Shown here: positions 8,878-16,892 of the stretch, in pieces
Layout of the letters: each line of letters starts with the position of its first letter
Numbering within the stretch: the stretch's first letter is position 1
DNA from: DATFQI01 sp963816955
Lineage (GTDB): Bacteria > Actinomycetota > Thermoleophilia > Solirubrobacterales > Solirubrobacteraceae
Direction of reading: 5' to 3'
NCBI GenBank assembly: GCA_963816955.1
Contig: CAWFME010000005.1
Span: forward strand, 434,001-498,000
DNA length: 64,000 nt
Program-made: the position numbers and the translations under genes
Notes under the pieces: model-generated
Databases searched by the model: none
What the model was told of the DNA's origin: nothing
Seen by the model: the letters and a program-made list of their open reading frames with translations, nothing else

Positions 8878-10242
8878 TTAGATCGGCCAGCTCTCCAACT
8901 TCTTTCGCAGACTCGACAGGAACTGCGCCGCGAGCGCCCCGTCGAGGGCGCGGTGGTCCCAGCTCATGCACGAGGTACATCATCGAGCGGATCGCGATCG
9001 AGTCGTTGCCGAGCTCGTCCGTGATCACGACGGGCCGCTTGACGACGGCCTCGGTGTCGAGGATCGCCACCTGCGGCTGGTTGATCACCGGGGTGGCGAG
9101 GATCGAGCCGTAGCCGCCCGGGTTGGTGATCGTGAACGTGCCGCCGCGGACCTCGTCCGGGGAGAGCGAATTCGCGCGGGCGCGCTTCGCCGCGTCGCGG
9201 ATCCGGCTCGCCAGGCCCTCGACGGAGAGGTCCTGCGCGTCGCGGATGACCGGGACGATCAGCCCGCCCTCGCCGAGCGACACCGCGACGCCGAGGTGCA
9301 CGCCGTCGTAGGTGGTGTACGTCTCTCCCTCGAGCGTCGCGTTGAGCTGCGGGAACTCCTTGAGGGCGTCGATCGCGGCCCGGGCGACGAACGCCAGGCC
9401 CGTCAGGCCCTGCTGCCTGCGCAGCGCCTCGACGCGGGTCATGTCGACCTCGACGATCGTGGTGCAGGTCGCCGCGGTGTCCAGCGACGCCTTCATGTGG
9501 CGGCCGATCGACTGGCGCATGCGCGACAGCGGCCCGCTGCTGCCGGCCGGCATCTCGACCGGCTCGGGCGCCGGCGCGGCCTCGGCGCGGCCCAGCCGCG
9601 ACTTCGGCTTGCGCGGCGCGGCAGGCCCGTCGGGTCGGTAGGGCGACTCGATGTGCATCGGCGGCTCGGTGGCGGACCGCGCCGTTCCGCCAGATGTGCG
9701 AGCACGTCCTGCTTGCGCACGCGGCCGCCGCGGCCGGTCCCCTCGACCTGCTCGAGGTCGATGTCGTGCTCGGCGGCGATCCGCATCACGACCGGCGAGT
9801 AGCGGCGCGATCCGCTGCGGCGCGCCGCGGGCGTGCCGCGCTGGGCCGTGCCGGCGTGCGACTCGGCCGTGTCGCCCTGCAGCTCGCCGGCGTCGCCGGC
9901 GGACTCCATCGCGACGTCGGCCTCGCTGGTGCCGGAGCTGGCGGCGCTGTCGTTCTCCGACGCGTGCGCCTCGCCGGGCTTGGCGTCGGTGGCGATCCGC
10001 GCCATCACGGTGCCGACGTCGACCGTCGCGCCGACCTCGACGAGGATCTCGCTCACGCGGCCGGTGGCCGGCGACTCGACGTCGGTGTCGATCTTGTCGG
10101 TCGAGATCGAGGCGATGATCTCGTCGGCCTCGATCCAGTCGCCGGGCTGCTTCTTCCACTCGACGACGGTGCCCTCCGCCACCGACACGCCCATCTGGGG
10201 CATCGCGACGTCCACGATCGTCTCAGTACTCGAGGAGCTCAC
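8878..10242 (-). CDS. pdhC: 2-oxoacid dehydrogenase E2, dihydrolipoamide acyltransferase (two frameshifts)
   Basis: Core acyltransferase of a pyruvate or branched-chain 2-oxoacid dehydrogenase complex. Domains in order: lipoyl domain (residues 8-85; lipoyl Lys in STDKIDTDVES), an acidic Ala/Ser/Glu linker, the E1/E3-binding domain (RYSPVVMRIAAEHDIDLEQV), and the catalytic domain ending SWDHRALDGALAAQFL, which carries the HxxxDG active-site motif. The frame changes near 9680 (AHLAER, then SATEPPMHIESPYRP) and near 8967 (MMYLVH, then MSWDHRALDG). With both repaired the protein has about 454 residues and ends at TAA 8878-8880. It overlaps the end of pdhB by 20 bases, so E1alpha, E1beta and E2 form one operon that leads into lipB-lipA. 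Confidence 0.9.
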
Positions 10243-11188
10243 GCACGGCCTCCTTCACGTCGTCGACCTGGGGGAGCACGGCCTGCTCGAGCGTGGGCGA
10301 GAACGGGATCGGCACGTCGGGCGTGGACACCCGCACGACGGGGCCGTCGAGGTCCTCCCATGCGCGCTCGGCGATCAGGGCCGCGACCTGGGCGCCGGCG
10401 GCGCAGGTCTGGTTGGCCTCGTCGATGATCACGACCTTCGACGTCTTGCGGACCGACTCGAGGATCGCCTCCTCGTCGAGCGGGACGAGCGAGCGCAGGT
10501 CGAGCACCTCGATCGAGGCGCCGTCGACGTCCTGCGTGGCCTCGAGCGCCGTGTGGACCATCGCGCCATAGGCGATCACCGTCAGGTCGGTGCCCTCGCG
10601 GGCGATCCGGGCGCTGAACGGGGTCTCGTAGACACCCTCGGCGACGTCGCCCTTCACGCGCCGGTAGAGGTGCTTGTGCTCGAGGAACACGACCGGGTTG
10701 GGGTCGCGCACGGCCTTGATCAGCAGACCCTTGGCGTCCTCGGCCGTCGACGGCGCGACGACCTTCAGGCCCGGGGAGTGCATGAACCACGCCTCGGGGT
10801 TCTGGGAGTGGAACGGGCCGCCGGAGAAGCCGCCGCCGCTCGGGAGCCGCACGGTGATGTTCACGCTCAGGCCCTGGCGGTAGTACATCTTGCCCGCGAC
10901 GTTGACCAGCTGGTCGAAGCCGCAGGAGATGAAGTCGGAGAACTGCATCTCGGCGATCGGGCGCATGCCCTCGACGGCCGCGCCGATCGCGCAGCCGACG
11001 ATCGCCGATTCGGCCAGCGGCGTGTCCATGACGCGCTCGGGGCCGAACTCGTCGAGGAAGCCGTCGGTCACCTTGAAGGCGCCGCCGAAGTTGGCGATGT
11101 CCTCGCCCATCACGAACACGCGCTCGTCGGCGCGCATCTCCTCGCGCATGGCGTCGGAGATCGCCTGCAGGTAGGTCATGGTCGGCAT
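10223..11188 (-). CDS. pdhB: 2-oxoacid dehydrogenase E1 component, beta subunit
   Basis: A 321-residue transketolase-like subunit. It begins MPTMTYLQAISDAMREEM and contains the family segments VFVMGEDIANFGGAFKVT, RVMDTPLAESAIVGCAIGAA and VVFLEHKHLYR. Together with the alpha subunit it binds thiamine diphosphate at the interface and decarboxylates a 2-oxoacid, then reductively acylates the lipoyl arm of E2. Only 3 bases separate it from pdhA and it overlaps pdhC, so the three are co-translated. The thiamine genes at 25 kb make the cofactor. Sequence alone does not separate pyruvate from branched-chain 2-oxoacid specificity. Confidence 0.92.
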   Translation of the reverse strand: MPTMTYLQAISDAMREEMRADERVFVMGEDIANFGGAFKVTDGFLDEFGPERVMDTPLAESAIVGCAIGAAVEGMRPIAEMQFSDFISCGFDQLVNVAGKMYYRQGLSVNITVRLPSGGGFSGGPFHSQNPEAWFMHSPGLKVVAPSTAEDAKGLLIKAVRDPNPVVFLEHKHLYRRVKGDVAEGVYETPFSARIAREGTDLTVIAYGAMVHTALEATQDVDGASIEVLDLRSLVPLDEEAILESVRKTSKVVIIDEANQTCAAGAQVAALIAERAWEDLDGPVVRVSTPDVPIPFSPTLEQAVLPQVDDVKEAVRELLEY

Positions 11189-11191
11189 GGC

Positions 11192-12247
11192 TCAGGCCTC
11201 CTTCGCAGAGGCGAAGCCGGACCAGGGAGCGTTGCCGTCCTCGAGCAGCGCGGGCTCGTCGGCGAACACGCGGTCGGTGGCGGTCTCGCCGTCGGGCATC
11301 GGGCCGGCCAGGGCCTCCTCGACGGCTTGCTCGATCTCCGCCTTGACGGAGGCGCGCACCTCTTCCACGTCGACGCCGAGCGCCTCGAGGCGCTTCGTCT
11401 GGCGGTCGATCGGGTCCTTGGCGCGCCACTCCTCGACCTGCTCCTTGGGCACGTACTTCATGTCGTCGTGCGCGGCGTGGCCGTGCATGCGCATCGTGAC
11501 GGCCTCGAGCATGGTCGGGCCTTCGCCGGCGAGCGCGCGCTCGCGCGCCTGGCGCGTCGCCTCGAACATCGCCTCGGGGTCGTTGCCGTCGACCTTGATG
11601 CCCGGGAAGCCGTAGGCCGCCGCGCGCTCGACGGGGTCGACCGCGAACTGCTGGTCGAGCGGGGTCGAGTAGGCGTACTGGTTGTTCTCCAGCACGAAGA
11701 TCACGGGGAGCTTCTGGACGCCGGCCCAGTTCATCGCCTCGTGGAAGTCGCCGCGCGAGGTCGAGCCGTCGCCGAACCACGTGATCGCGACGCGCTGCTC
11801 GCGGCGCAGCTTGAAGGCCATCGCCAGGCCGGTCGCGACCAGCATCATGTCGGGCAGCATCGAGACCATGCCGACGCAGCCCTTGGTGCGGTCGCCGAAG
11901 TGGACGTTGCCGTCGCGGCCGCCGGTGATGCCGGCCTCGCGACCCATGTACTGGCTGAAGATGCGCGCGGGCTCCACGCCGCGGATGACGTGCGCCGCGA
12001 GGTCGCGGTGGAGGATGCACAGGCGGTCCTGGGCGGCCATCGCCCACGCCGCGCCGGCGGATACGGCCTCCTGGCCGAAGCCGTCGTAGAAGCTGCCGGG
12101 CACCTTGCCCTGGCGGTACAAGGTCATCGCGCGCTCCTCGATGCCGCGCATCATCAGCATCGCGCGCAGCAGCCCGACCCGGTCCTCCGTGGTCAGGTGC
12201 TCCGATACGTCCGCGGGTACGGCGGACTGAGCCGTCTCGGTCGCCAT
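11192..12247 (-). CDS. pdhA: 2-oxoacid dehydrogenase E1 component, alpha subunit
   Basis: A 351-residue E1alpha. The thiamine-diphosphate motif is clear, starting GDGSTSRGDFHEAMNWAGV and ending in ENNQYAYST. Other conserved parts are GSFYDGFGQEAVSAG, LHRDLAAHVIRGV and the phosphorylation-loop-like MRMHGHAAHDD. I chose the ATG at 12245-12247, preceded by AGGGAGAGAAG; the open frame extends much further upstream, but that part is a shadow of the divergent gene. It is the first gene of the operon E1alpha-E1beta-E2-lipB-lipA. The 135-base gap to the divergent membrane gene must contain its promoter. Confidence 0.92.
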   Translation of the reverse strand: MATETAQSAVPADVSEHLTTEDRVGLLRAMLMMRGIEERAMTLYRQGKVPGSFYDGFGQEAVSAGAAWAMAAQDRLCILHRDLAAHVIRGVEPARIFSQYMGREAGITGGRDGNVHFGDRTKGCVGMVSMLPDMMLVATGLAMAFKLRREQRVAITWFGDGSTSRGDFHEAMNWAGVQKLPVIFVLENNQYAYSTPLDQQFAVDPVERAAAYGFPGIKVDGNDPEAMFEATRQARERALAGEGPTMLEAVTMRMHGHAAHDDMKYVPKEQVEEWRAKDPIDRQTKRLEALGVDVEEVRASVKAEIEQAVEEALAGPMPDGETATDRVFADEPALLEDGNAPWSGFASAKEA

Positions 12248-12382
12248 CAGGCGTCTTCTCTCCCTCTTCGATGTCGTGCAGGGCCCGGGATCGCCGGGCT
12301 CGCGTCGGCCGTGTCGCGGGGTCTCCGCGGGGCACGGTGTGACCGGGCAAGGGTAGGGCATCTGGCGGTTACGCTGGAAGGC

Positions 12383-12998
12383 ATGCACGCTCCCGGCCAG
12401 GTCGAGCGGCTCTGGACCCGACGGTTGCGCTGGCGCATGCGCGGCGCGTGGCAGTGGCCCGCGTTCGCGCTGCTGACGGTGCTCGACGCGCTGCTGCTGA
12501 CGCGGCTGCCGTTCTACGACGAGGGGCCGGGCTCGCTCGTGGCGGGGCTGCTCGTGGCGACGTTCTTCAACCTGATCGCGGTCGCCGTCGTGGGCCCGCT
12601 GATCGGCGTGCGCGTGCGCCGGCGGCGCCCGGACCTGCCGCGGCTGATCGCCTCCGACTACGCCTCGACCGCCGTGCTCGGCGTGATCTGCGCAGCCCTG
12701 CTCGCCGGCGGGCTGGCGCACCGGCCGGCCGTCGCCGCCGAGCGCGCCGAGCTCGCCGCGGTCGTGGCCGTCACGCACGACTTCGTGCTCCGGTCCGCGC
12801 CCTCCTACCGCGACGGGCCTGGCCGGCATCGACGCGATGCGCGTCGAGGACGACCTCTACCGCTCGTGCGTCCCGGGCGACGACCCGCGGCGCTGGCTGT
12901 GCCTGTTCGTGAGCACCGACCAGAGCCCGCCGGGGATCACCGAGGACCACGACCGCGTGGGCAACGCGGCCTACCGGATGCACGGCGGATTCCGCTAG
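12383..12998 (+). CDS. Membrane protein, conserved hypothetical (frameshifted)
   Basis: The ATG at 12383 follows GGAAGG and opens a protein with a short basic N-terminus, three predicted membrane helices (WPAFALLTVLDALLLTRL, LVAGLLVATFFNLIAVAVV, STAVLGVICAALLAGGL) and an extracytoplasmic domain. The frame slips near 12818 (PSYRDG, then LAGIDAMRVEDDLYRSCV), explained by one extra G. The corrected C-terminus reads RWLCLFVSTDQSPPGITEDH and ends at TAG 12996-12998. With the repair the product has about 204 residues. I do not recognise a named family or a function. It is divergent from pdhA. Confidence 0.65.
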
Positions 12999-13102
12999 CC
13001 GGATTCGGCTCTGCGCCGCGGTTCGCGCGATGCGCTGGACGGATGTGCGATGGACGGGTGGTGCGGCTCAAGCCACCCTGCGGGTAGTCGGGCGGACGCC
13101 GT

Positions 13103-13708
13103 ATGGGAATCGTCTGGACATTTCGAGGGCGGGGGCTCGCGCCGAGCCTCGGGGCCGGCGGCTCACTGGTCGTGGCCGCTCTGTGCTGCCTGCTGCTCGC
13201 GACCGCCTTCATCTCCTTCCGTGACTGGCCCAGCGGCGGCGGGACCTCGCCCGGCGGGACGATCACGATGACCCCGCCGGCCGCCAAGGCCGCGGGCCGT
13301 GCCGCCTCCGGGCCTTCCGCGCCGGCCGTCGCCGTCGCCGTCGCCGCGCCCGTCGTGGACCGCGCCGCCGGCGATCGCGGCGCCCGCCGCGGCGCCACGC
13401 GCCGCGCTCCCGCATCGGCACCGGCGCCGGCCGGCACGAACCCGCCTCCCGCTCCCGCGCCCGCTCCGGCCCCGGCGAGCCCGCGGCCGGCCTCCTCCGC
13501 GCCCGCGGCGCCGGTCGCCGACCCGCAGCCGCCGGCACGCGAGCCCGGGCGGGTCGAGCAGCTCGTCCAGGACGTCCGGCAGGCCGACGACGCCCTGCCG
13601 CTGCCGCCGGCGGTCAAGGAGCCCGTCGAGCCCGTGCTCGAGACGGTGCAGCAGGTCGGCCGCACCGTCGACGAGACGACGGGCCCGCTCCTGCCCGCCC
13701 TGCCCTAG
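13103..13708 (+). CDS. Membrane-anchored Pro/Ala-rich protein
   Basis: A 201-residue protein with one membrane helix near residues 20-40 (GSLVVAALCCLLLATAFISF) and a long low-complexity tail rich in Ala, Pro and Arg. It ends with an amphipathic part, PGRVEQLVQDVRQADDALPL, and a second similar helix. This looks like an envelope-spanning stalk or wall-exposed protein. No enzymatic motif is seen. Base use matches the neighbours. Its stop TAG shares the four bases CTAG at 13705-13708 with the stop of the convergent E2 gene. The coding call rests on the membrane segment and length; low-complexity GC-rich frames can be spurious. Confidence 0.55.
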   Translation: MGIVWTFRGRGLAPSLGAGGSLVVAALCCLLLATAFISFRDWPSGGGTSPGGTITMTPPAAKAAGRAASGPSAPAVAVAVAAPVVDRAAGDRGARRGATRRAPASAPAPAGTNPPPAPAPAPAPASPRPASSAPAAPVADPQPPAREPGRVEQLVQDVRQADDALPLPPAVKEPVEPVLETVQQVGRTVDETTGPLLPALP

Positions 13709-15178
13709 AGCACCAGGCTGAGCGGGCTCTCGAGCCGCTCGCGGATGCGGCCGAGGAACTCGGCCGCATCGGCGCCGTAGAGGATCCGGTGGTCGCACGC
13801 GAGCGTCAGGGTCATGCGCGTGCGCACGGCCACCTCGCCGTCGACGACCGCGGGCTGCGGGCGCATCGCGCCGACGCCGAGGATCGCCGCCTGCGGCGGG
13901 TTGATCACCGGGACGATGCGGTCGATCCCGTACATCCCGAGGTTGGAGACGGTGAACGTGCCCGCGGAGAGCTCGGGCGGGGTGATCTTGCCCTCGCGGA
14001 CCTTCTCGGCCAGCGCGCGCGACTCGCGCGCGATCTCGCCGAGCGACTTGCGGTCGGCGTCGAAGACGGTCGGCACGACGAGTGCGTCCTGGCCGGCCAC
14101 GGCGACGCCGACGTTGACGCGCGGGTAGAGCTCGAACTTCCCGTCGCGGTAGGTGCCGTTCGCTCGCGGGAACTCCGTCAGCGCGAGCGCCGCGGCCTTG
14201 ACCACCAGGTCGTTGTACGACGGCGCGGTCCGCTCGCCGGCGGCGGCCTTGAGCCGCTTGCGCAGGTCCACCGCCTCCTCCATGTCGACGTCGACCTGGA
14301 GCAGGAACTCCGGGGCGGTCGCCTTCGACTCGGCCATCCGGCGCGCCACGGTCTGCTGCAGGCGCGAGAGCTCCTGGACGTCCGGCTCGCCGCGGCCCGT
14401 CTGGGCGTCGCCGCCGCCGCGCGGGCGTGACGGCTCCTGGCGCCCGGCGGGAGCGGCCTCCGGCTCGGCCTCCTCGGCCTCGGCGGTGGCGGCCGCCGGC
14501 TGCGCCTCCTCGGCGCCGCCCGAGGCGGCCTCGACGTCGGCCTTGACGATCCGCCCGCCGGGCCCGGTGCCCTCGAGCTGCTCGAGCTCGAGCCCGAGCT
14601 CCCGTGCCATCCGCCGCGCGACCGGGCTCGCCCGCAGGCGCCCGTTGTCCTCGCCCGACTCGTCGGCCTCGGCCTCGGGCTCCTCCTCGGCTTCCGGCTC
14701 CGGCTCGTCCTGCTGCTCGGCCTCCGGCTCGGGCTGTTCCTCGGCCTCGGGCGCCGGCTCCTCTTCGGCTTCCGGTTCCGGCTCCTCTTCGGCTTCCGGC
14801 TCCGGCTCGTCCTGCTCTTCGGCCTCCGGCTCGTCCTGCTGCTCGGCCTCCGGCTCGTCCTGCTGCTCGGCCTCCGGTCGTCCTCCTCGCTCGGCTCGTG
14901 CTCGCCTCCGGCTCCGGCTCGCCCTGCTCGTCGCCCGAGTCCTCGGCCGCCTCGCCGATCGTCGCGATCTTCTCGCCGACGGCGAGCGTGTCGCCCTCGG
15001 ACGCCGTGATGGTCAGGACGCCGTCCTGGTCGGCCTCGTAGGTCATGTTCGCCTTGTCGGTCTCGATCTCGACGAGCTCGTCCCCGCGCTTGACCTCGTC
15101 GCCGTCGGACTTCAGCCACTTCAGGATCGTGCCCTCCTCCATCGAGTCGGACAGGCGGGGCATCGACACGTCGGCCAT
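13705..15178 (-). CDS. Second dihydrolipoamide acyltransferase (E2) (two frameshifts)
   Basis: A second E2 core subunit, separate from the one at 8.9-10.2 kb. It has an N-terminal lipoyl domain (lipoyl Lys in EIETDKANMTYEA), a very long Glu/Pro/Ala/Gln repeat linker, an E1/E3-binding domain (RASPVARRMARELGLELEQL) and a catalytic domain with CDHRILYGADAAEFL. The Tyr in HRILYG, where the HxxxDG motif usually has Asp, is a variant known from plastid and cyanobacterial pyruvate dehydrogenase E2. The frame changes near 14905 and 14880 inside the repeat linker; adding two bases restores about 491 residues. No E1 gene is adjacent. It could serve pyruvate dehydrogenase while the operon at 9-12 kb serves another 2-oxoacid, or the reverse. 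Confidence 0.86.
14660..14925 (-). repeat. Glu/Pro/Ala/Gln repeat linker within the second E2
   Basis: This stretch encodes irregular tandem units such as EPEAEQQD, EPEAEEQD and EPEPEAEEE between the lipoyl and subunit-binding domains. In the DNA it is a set of imperfect repeats of about 24 and 30 bases (CTCCGGCTCGTCCTGCTGCT recurs). It is a flexible, acidic swinging-arm linker. Repeats like this collapse easily in sequencing, and both frameshifts of the gene fall at its edge. Confidence 0.75.
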
Positions 15179-15191
15179 GGCCGGAGGTTAC

Positions 15192-16442
15192 TCAGCCGAC
15201 TGGCGTACCAATTCGCCTGAGCTCGCCGGTCGCCGGATCCACCAGCGCCGGGGCGGGCACGGCCGGGATCGTGAAGGAGAACACCGAGCCGCCGCCCTCG
15301 CGGCCGTCGACGCGGATCTCGCCGCCCTGGCGCTCGACGATCTTGCGGCAGATCGCGAGGCCGATGCCGGTGCCCTCGAACGCCTCGCGGTCGTGCAGGC
15401 GCTGGAACATCTTGAACACGCGCTCGCGGTGGCGCGGGTCGATCCCGATCCCGTCGTCGGCCACGCTCATGCGCCACATCCCGTCGTGCAGGCGCTCGGC
15501 CGAGATCCACACGCAGGCGCTCGGCCCCGAGCGGAACTTCAACGCGTTGGCGATGAGGTTCTGCAGCACCTGCGCGAGCGCGAGCCGGTCGCCGAGCACC
15601 GTCGGCATCTGCCCCACGACGACCTGCGCGCGCGCGTCGGCCACGGCCGCGGCGAGCGAGGACAGCACGTCGGCCATCACGTGCCCGAGGTCGATCGGGC
15701 GCGGCTCGGCGCCGCGGCCCGCGCGCGAGTAGGCGAGCAGGTCCTCGATCAGCGCGCGCATCCGGTTCGCGCCCTCGACGGCGAAGTCGATGAACTCGTC
15801 GGCGTCCTCGTCGATCTGGCCGTGGTAGCGGCGGCGCAGCAGCTGCAGGTAGCTGGAGACCATCCGCAGCGGCTCGGAGAGGTCGTGCGAGGCGACGTAG
15901 GCGAACTGGGCCAGCTCGGCGTTGGTGCGCTCGAGCGCCCGCTGGGCCTCGCGGCGCTCCGTGATGTCGGTGAACGCCACGACGACCGCGTAACGGCCGT
16001 TGCCGCCGGGCTCCTCGTTGAGGGCACGCGTGGACACGGTCGTCCAGCGCACGTCGCCGGTCGGGGTGCGCAGCCCGATGTCCACGCCGACGCACGGCTC
16101 GCCCGTGCGCGCCGTGATCGCCACCGGCCGGTCCTCCTCGTCGAGCGGCCGGCCGTCGGCGTCGAGCGGATCCCAGGTGCGCACGCCCGCGGCGAGCGAC
16201 TCGCGCGGCACGCCGAGCACCTCGGACGCGGCGGGGTTGAAGAAGACGATCCGCTCGTTCTCGTCGTAGACGACGACGCCGTCCTGGAGCGAGTCGAGGA
16301 TCGAGCGCTGCAGCGCGGCCGCGGCACCGCCCGCCCGGCGCTCGCGCGCAGAACCGCCGCCGCCCTTCCGTGTCAGCCAAGCCGCCGTCCCGAACGCGCC
16401 CATGAGCCCGCCGATGACGGCCGCGATCAGGATCTCGACCAT
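15192..16442 (-). CDS. Membrane-tethered PAS sensor histidine kinase
   Basis: A 416-residue kinase. An N-terminal membrane helix (ILIAAVIGGLMGAFGTAAWL) is followed by a PAS domain (about 45-165, ILDSLQDGVVVYDENERIVF through the PAC segment AVVVAFTDITERREAQ). The dimerisation/phosphorylation helix has the His box YVASHDLSEPLRMVSSYLQL. The ATPase domain has an N box (NLIANALKF), G1 (DDGIGID) and G2 (GTGIGLAICRKIV). The SHDLSEPLR box is the type found in phytochrome-like kinases that pair with small CheY-like regulators. It is the third gene of a kinase-regulator-kinase block, 3 bases after the regulator, and its core closely resembles that of the first kinase. Confidence 0.9.
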   Translation of the reverse strand: MVEILIAAVIGGLMGAFGTAAWLTRKGGGGSARERRAGGAAAALQRSILDSLQDGVVVYDENERIVFFNPAASEVLGVPRESLAAGVRTWDPLDADGRPLDEEDRPVAITARTGEPCVGVDIGLRTPTGDVRWTTVSTRALNEEPGGNGRYAVVVAFTDITERREAQRALERTNAELAQFAYVASHDLSEPLRMVSSYLQLLRRRYHGQIDEDADEFIDFAVEGANRMRALIEDLLAYSRAGRGAEPRPIDLGHVMADVLSSLAAAVADARAQVVVGQMPTVLGDRLALAQVLQNLIANALKFRSGPSACVWISAERLHDGMWRMSVADDGIGIDPRHRERVFKMFQRLHDREAFEGTGIGLAICRKIVERQGGEIRVDGREGGGSVFSFTIPAVPAPALVDPATGELRRIGTPVG

Positions 16443-16445
16443 CGC

Positions 16446-16892
16446 TCAGGCTGAGGGTAGCTGCGCCAACTCCAGCCAGAAGCTCCGGATACCGCCGATC
16501 AGATCCATGAACTCGTCCAGCTCGAGCGGCTTGACCACGAATGCGTTGGCCCCGCGCGCGTACGCCCCCTGGACGTCGGAGTGCGCGGCGGAGGAGGTGA
16601 GCACGATCACGGGGATGTGCGCGAGCGCCTCGTCGGCGCGCATCTCGGCGAGCACCTCGAGCCCGTTCTTGCGCGGCAGGTTGAGGTCGAGCAGCACGAG
16701 GTCGGGCCGCGGCGCCTCGGTGAAGCCCTCCTGCCGGCGCAGGTAGGAGAGCGCCTGCTCGCCGTCGCCGACCGCCGACAGCCGCACGTTCTCGCCGGCC
16801 TCGCGCAACGCCTCGCGCGTGAGGCGGACGTCCGCCTCGTTGTCCTCGACGAGCAGGACGCGCGCCGGGCGCCGGGACGCGAGCGGGCTCAC
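16446..16892 (-). CDS. Single-domain response regulator (Rcp1-like)
   Basis: A 148-residue receiver with no output domain. Conserved residues: acidic pair in LLVEDNEADVRLT, phosphoacceptor Asp in DLVLLDLNLPRKNGLEVL, Ser in VIVLTSSAAHSDV and Lys in AFVVKPLELDEF. The 100-120 region and the C-terminal FWLELAQLP are like the Rcp1 regulators of phytochrome-type kinases. The GTG at 16890-16892 overlaps the stop of the preceding kinase (GTGA), which fixes the start. It sits between two kinases with the same His box, so it can receive phosphate from both. Output is probably by protein-protein contact. Confidence 0.9.
   Translation of the reverse strand: MSPLASRRPARVLLVEDNEADVRLTREALREAGENVRLSAVGDGEQALSYLRRQEGFTEAPRPDLVLLDLNLPRKNGLEVLAEMRADEALAHIPVIVLTSSAAHSDVQGAYARGANAFVVKPLELDEFMDLIGGIRSFWLELAQLPSA

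Noticed and set aside
7089..10242. Programmed frameshifting or pseudogenes in lipA, lipB and pdhC
   Set aside because: Seven shifts in three adjacent conserved genes, without slippery heptamers or downstream structures at each, fit sequence errors better. Active-site motifs are kept in every segment.
9833..12380. Long plus-strand open frame that runs into the real membrane gene at 12383
   Set aside because: The part before 12383 is antisense to pdhB and pdhA and shows no domain. Only the segment from the ATG at 12383, with its membrane helices and ribosome binding site, is coding.
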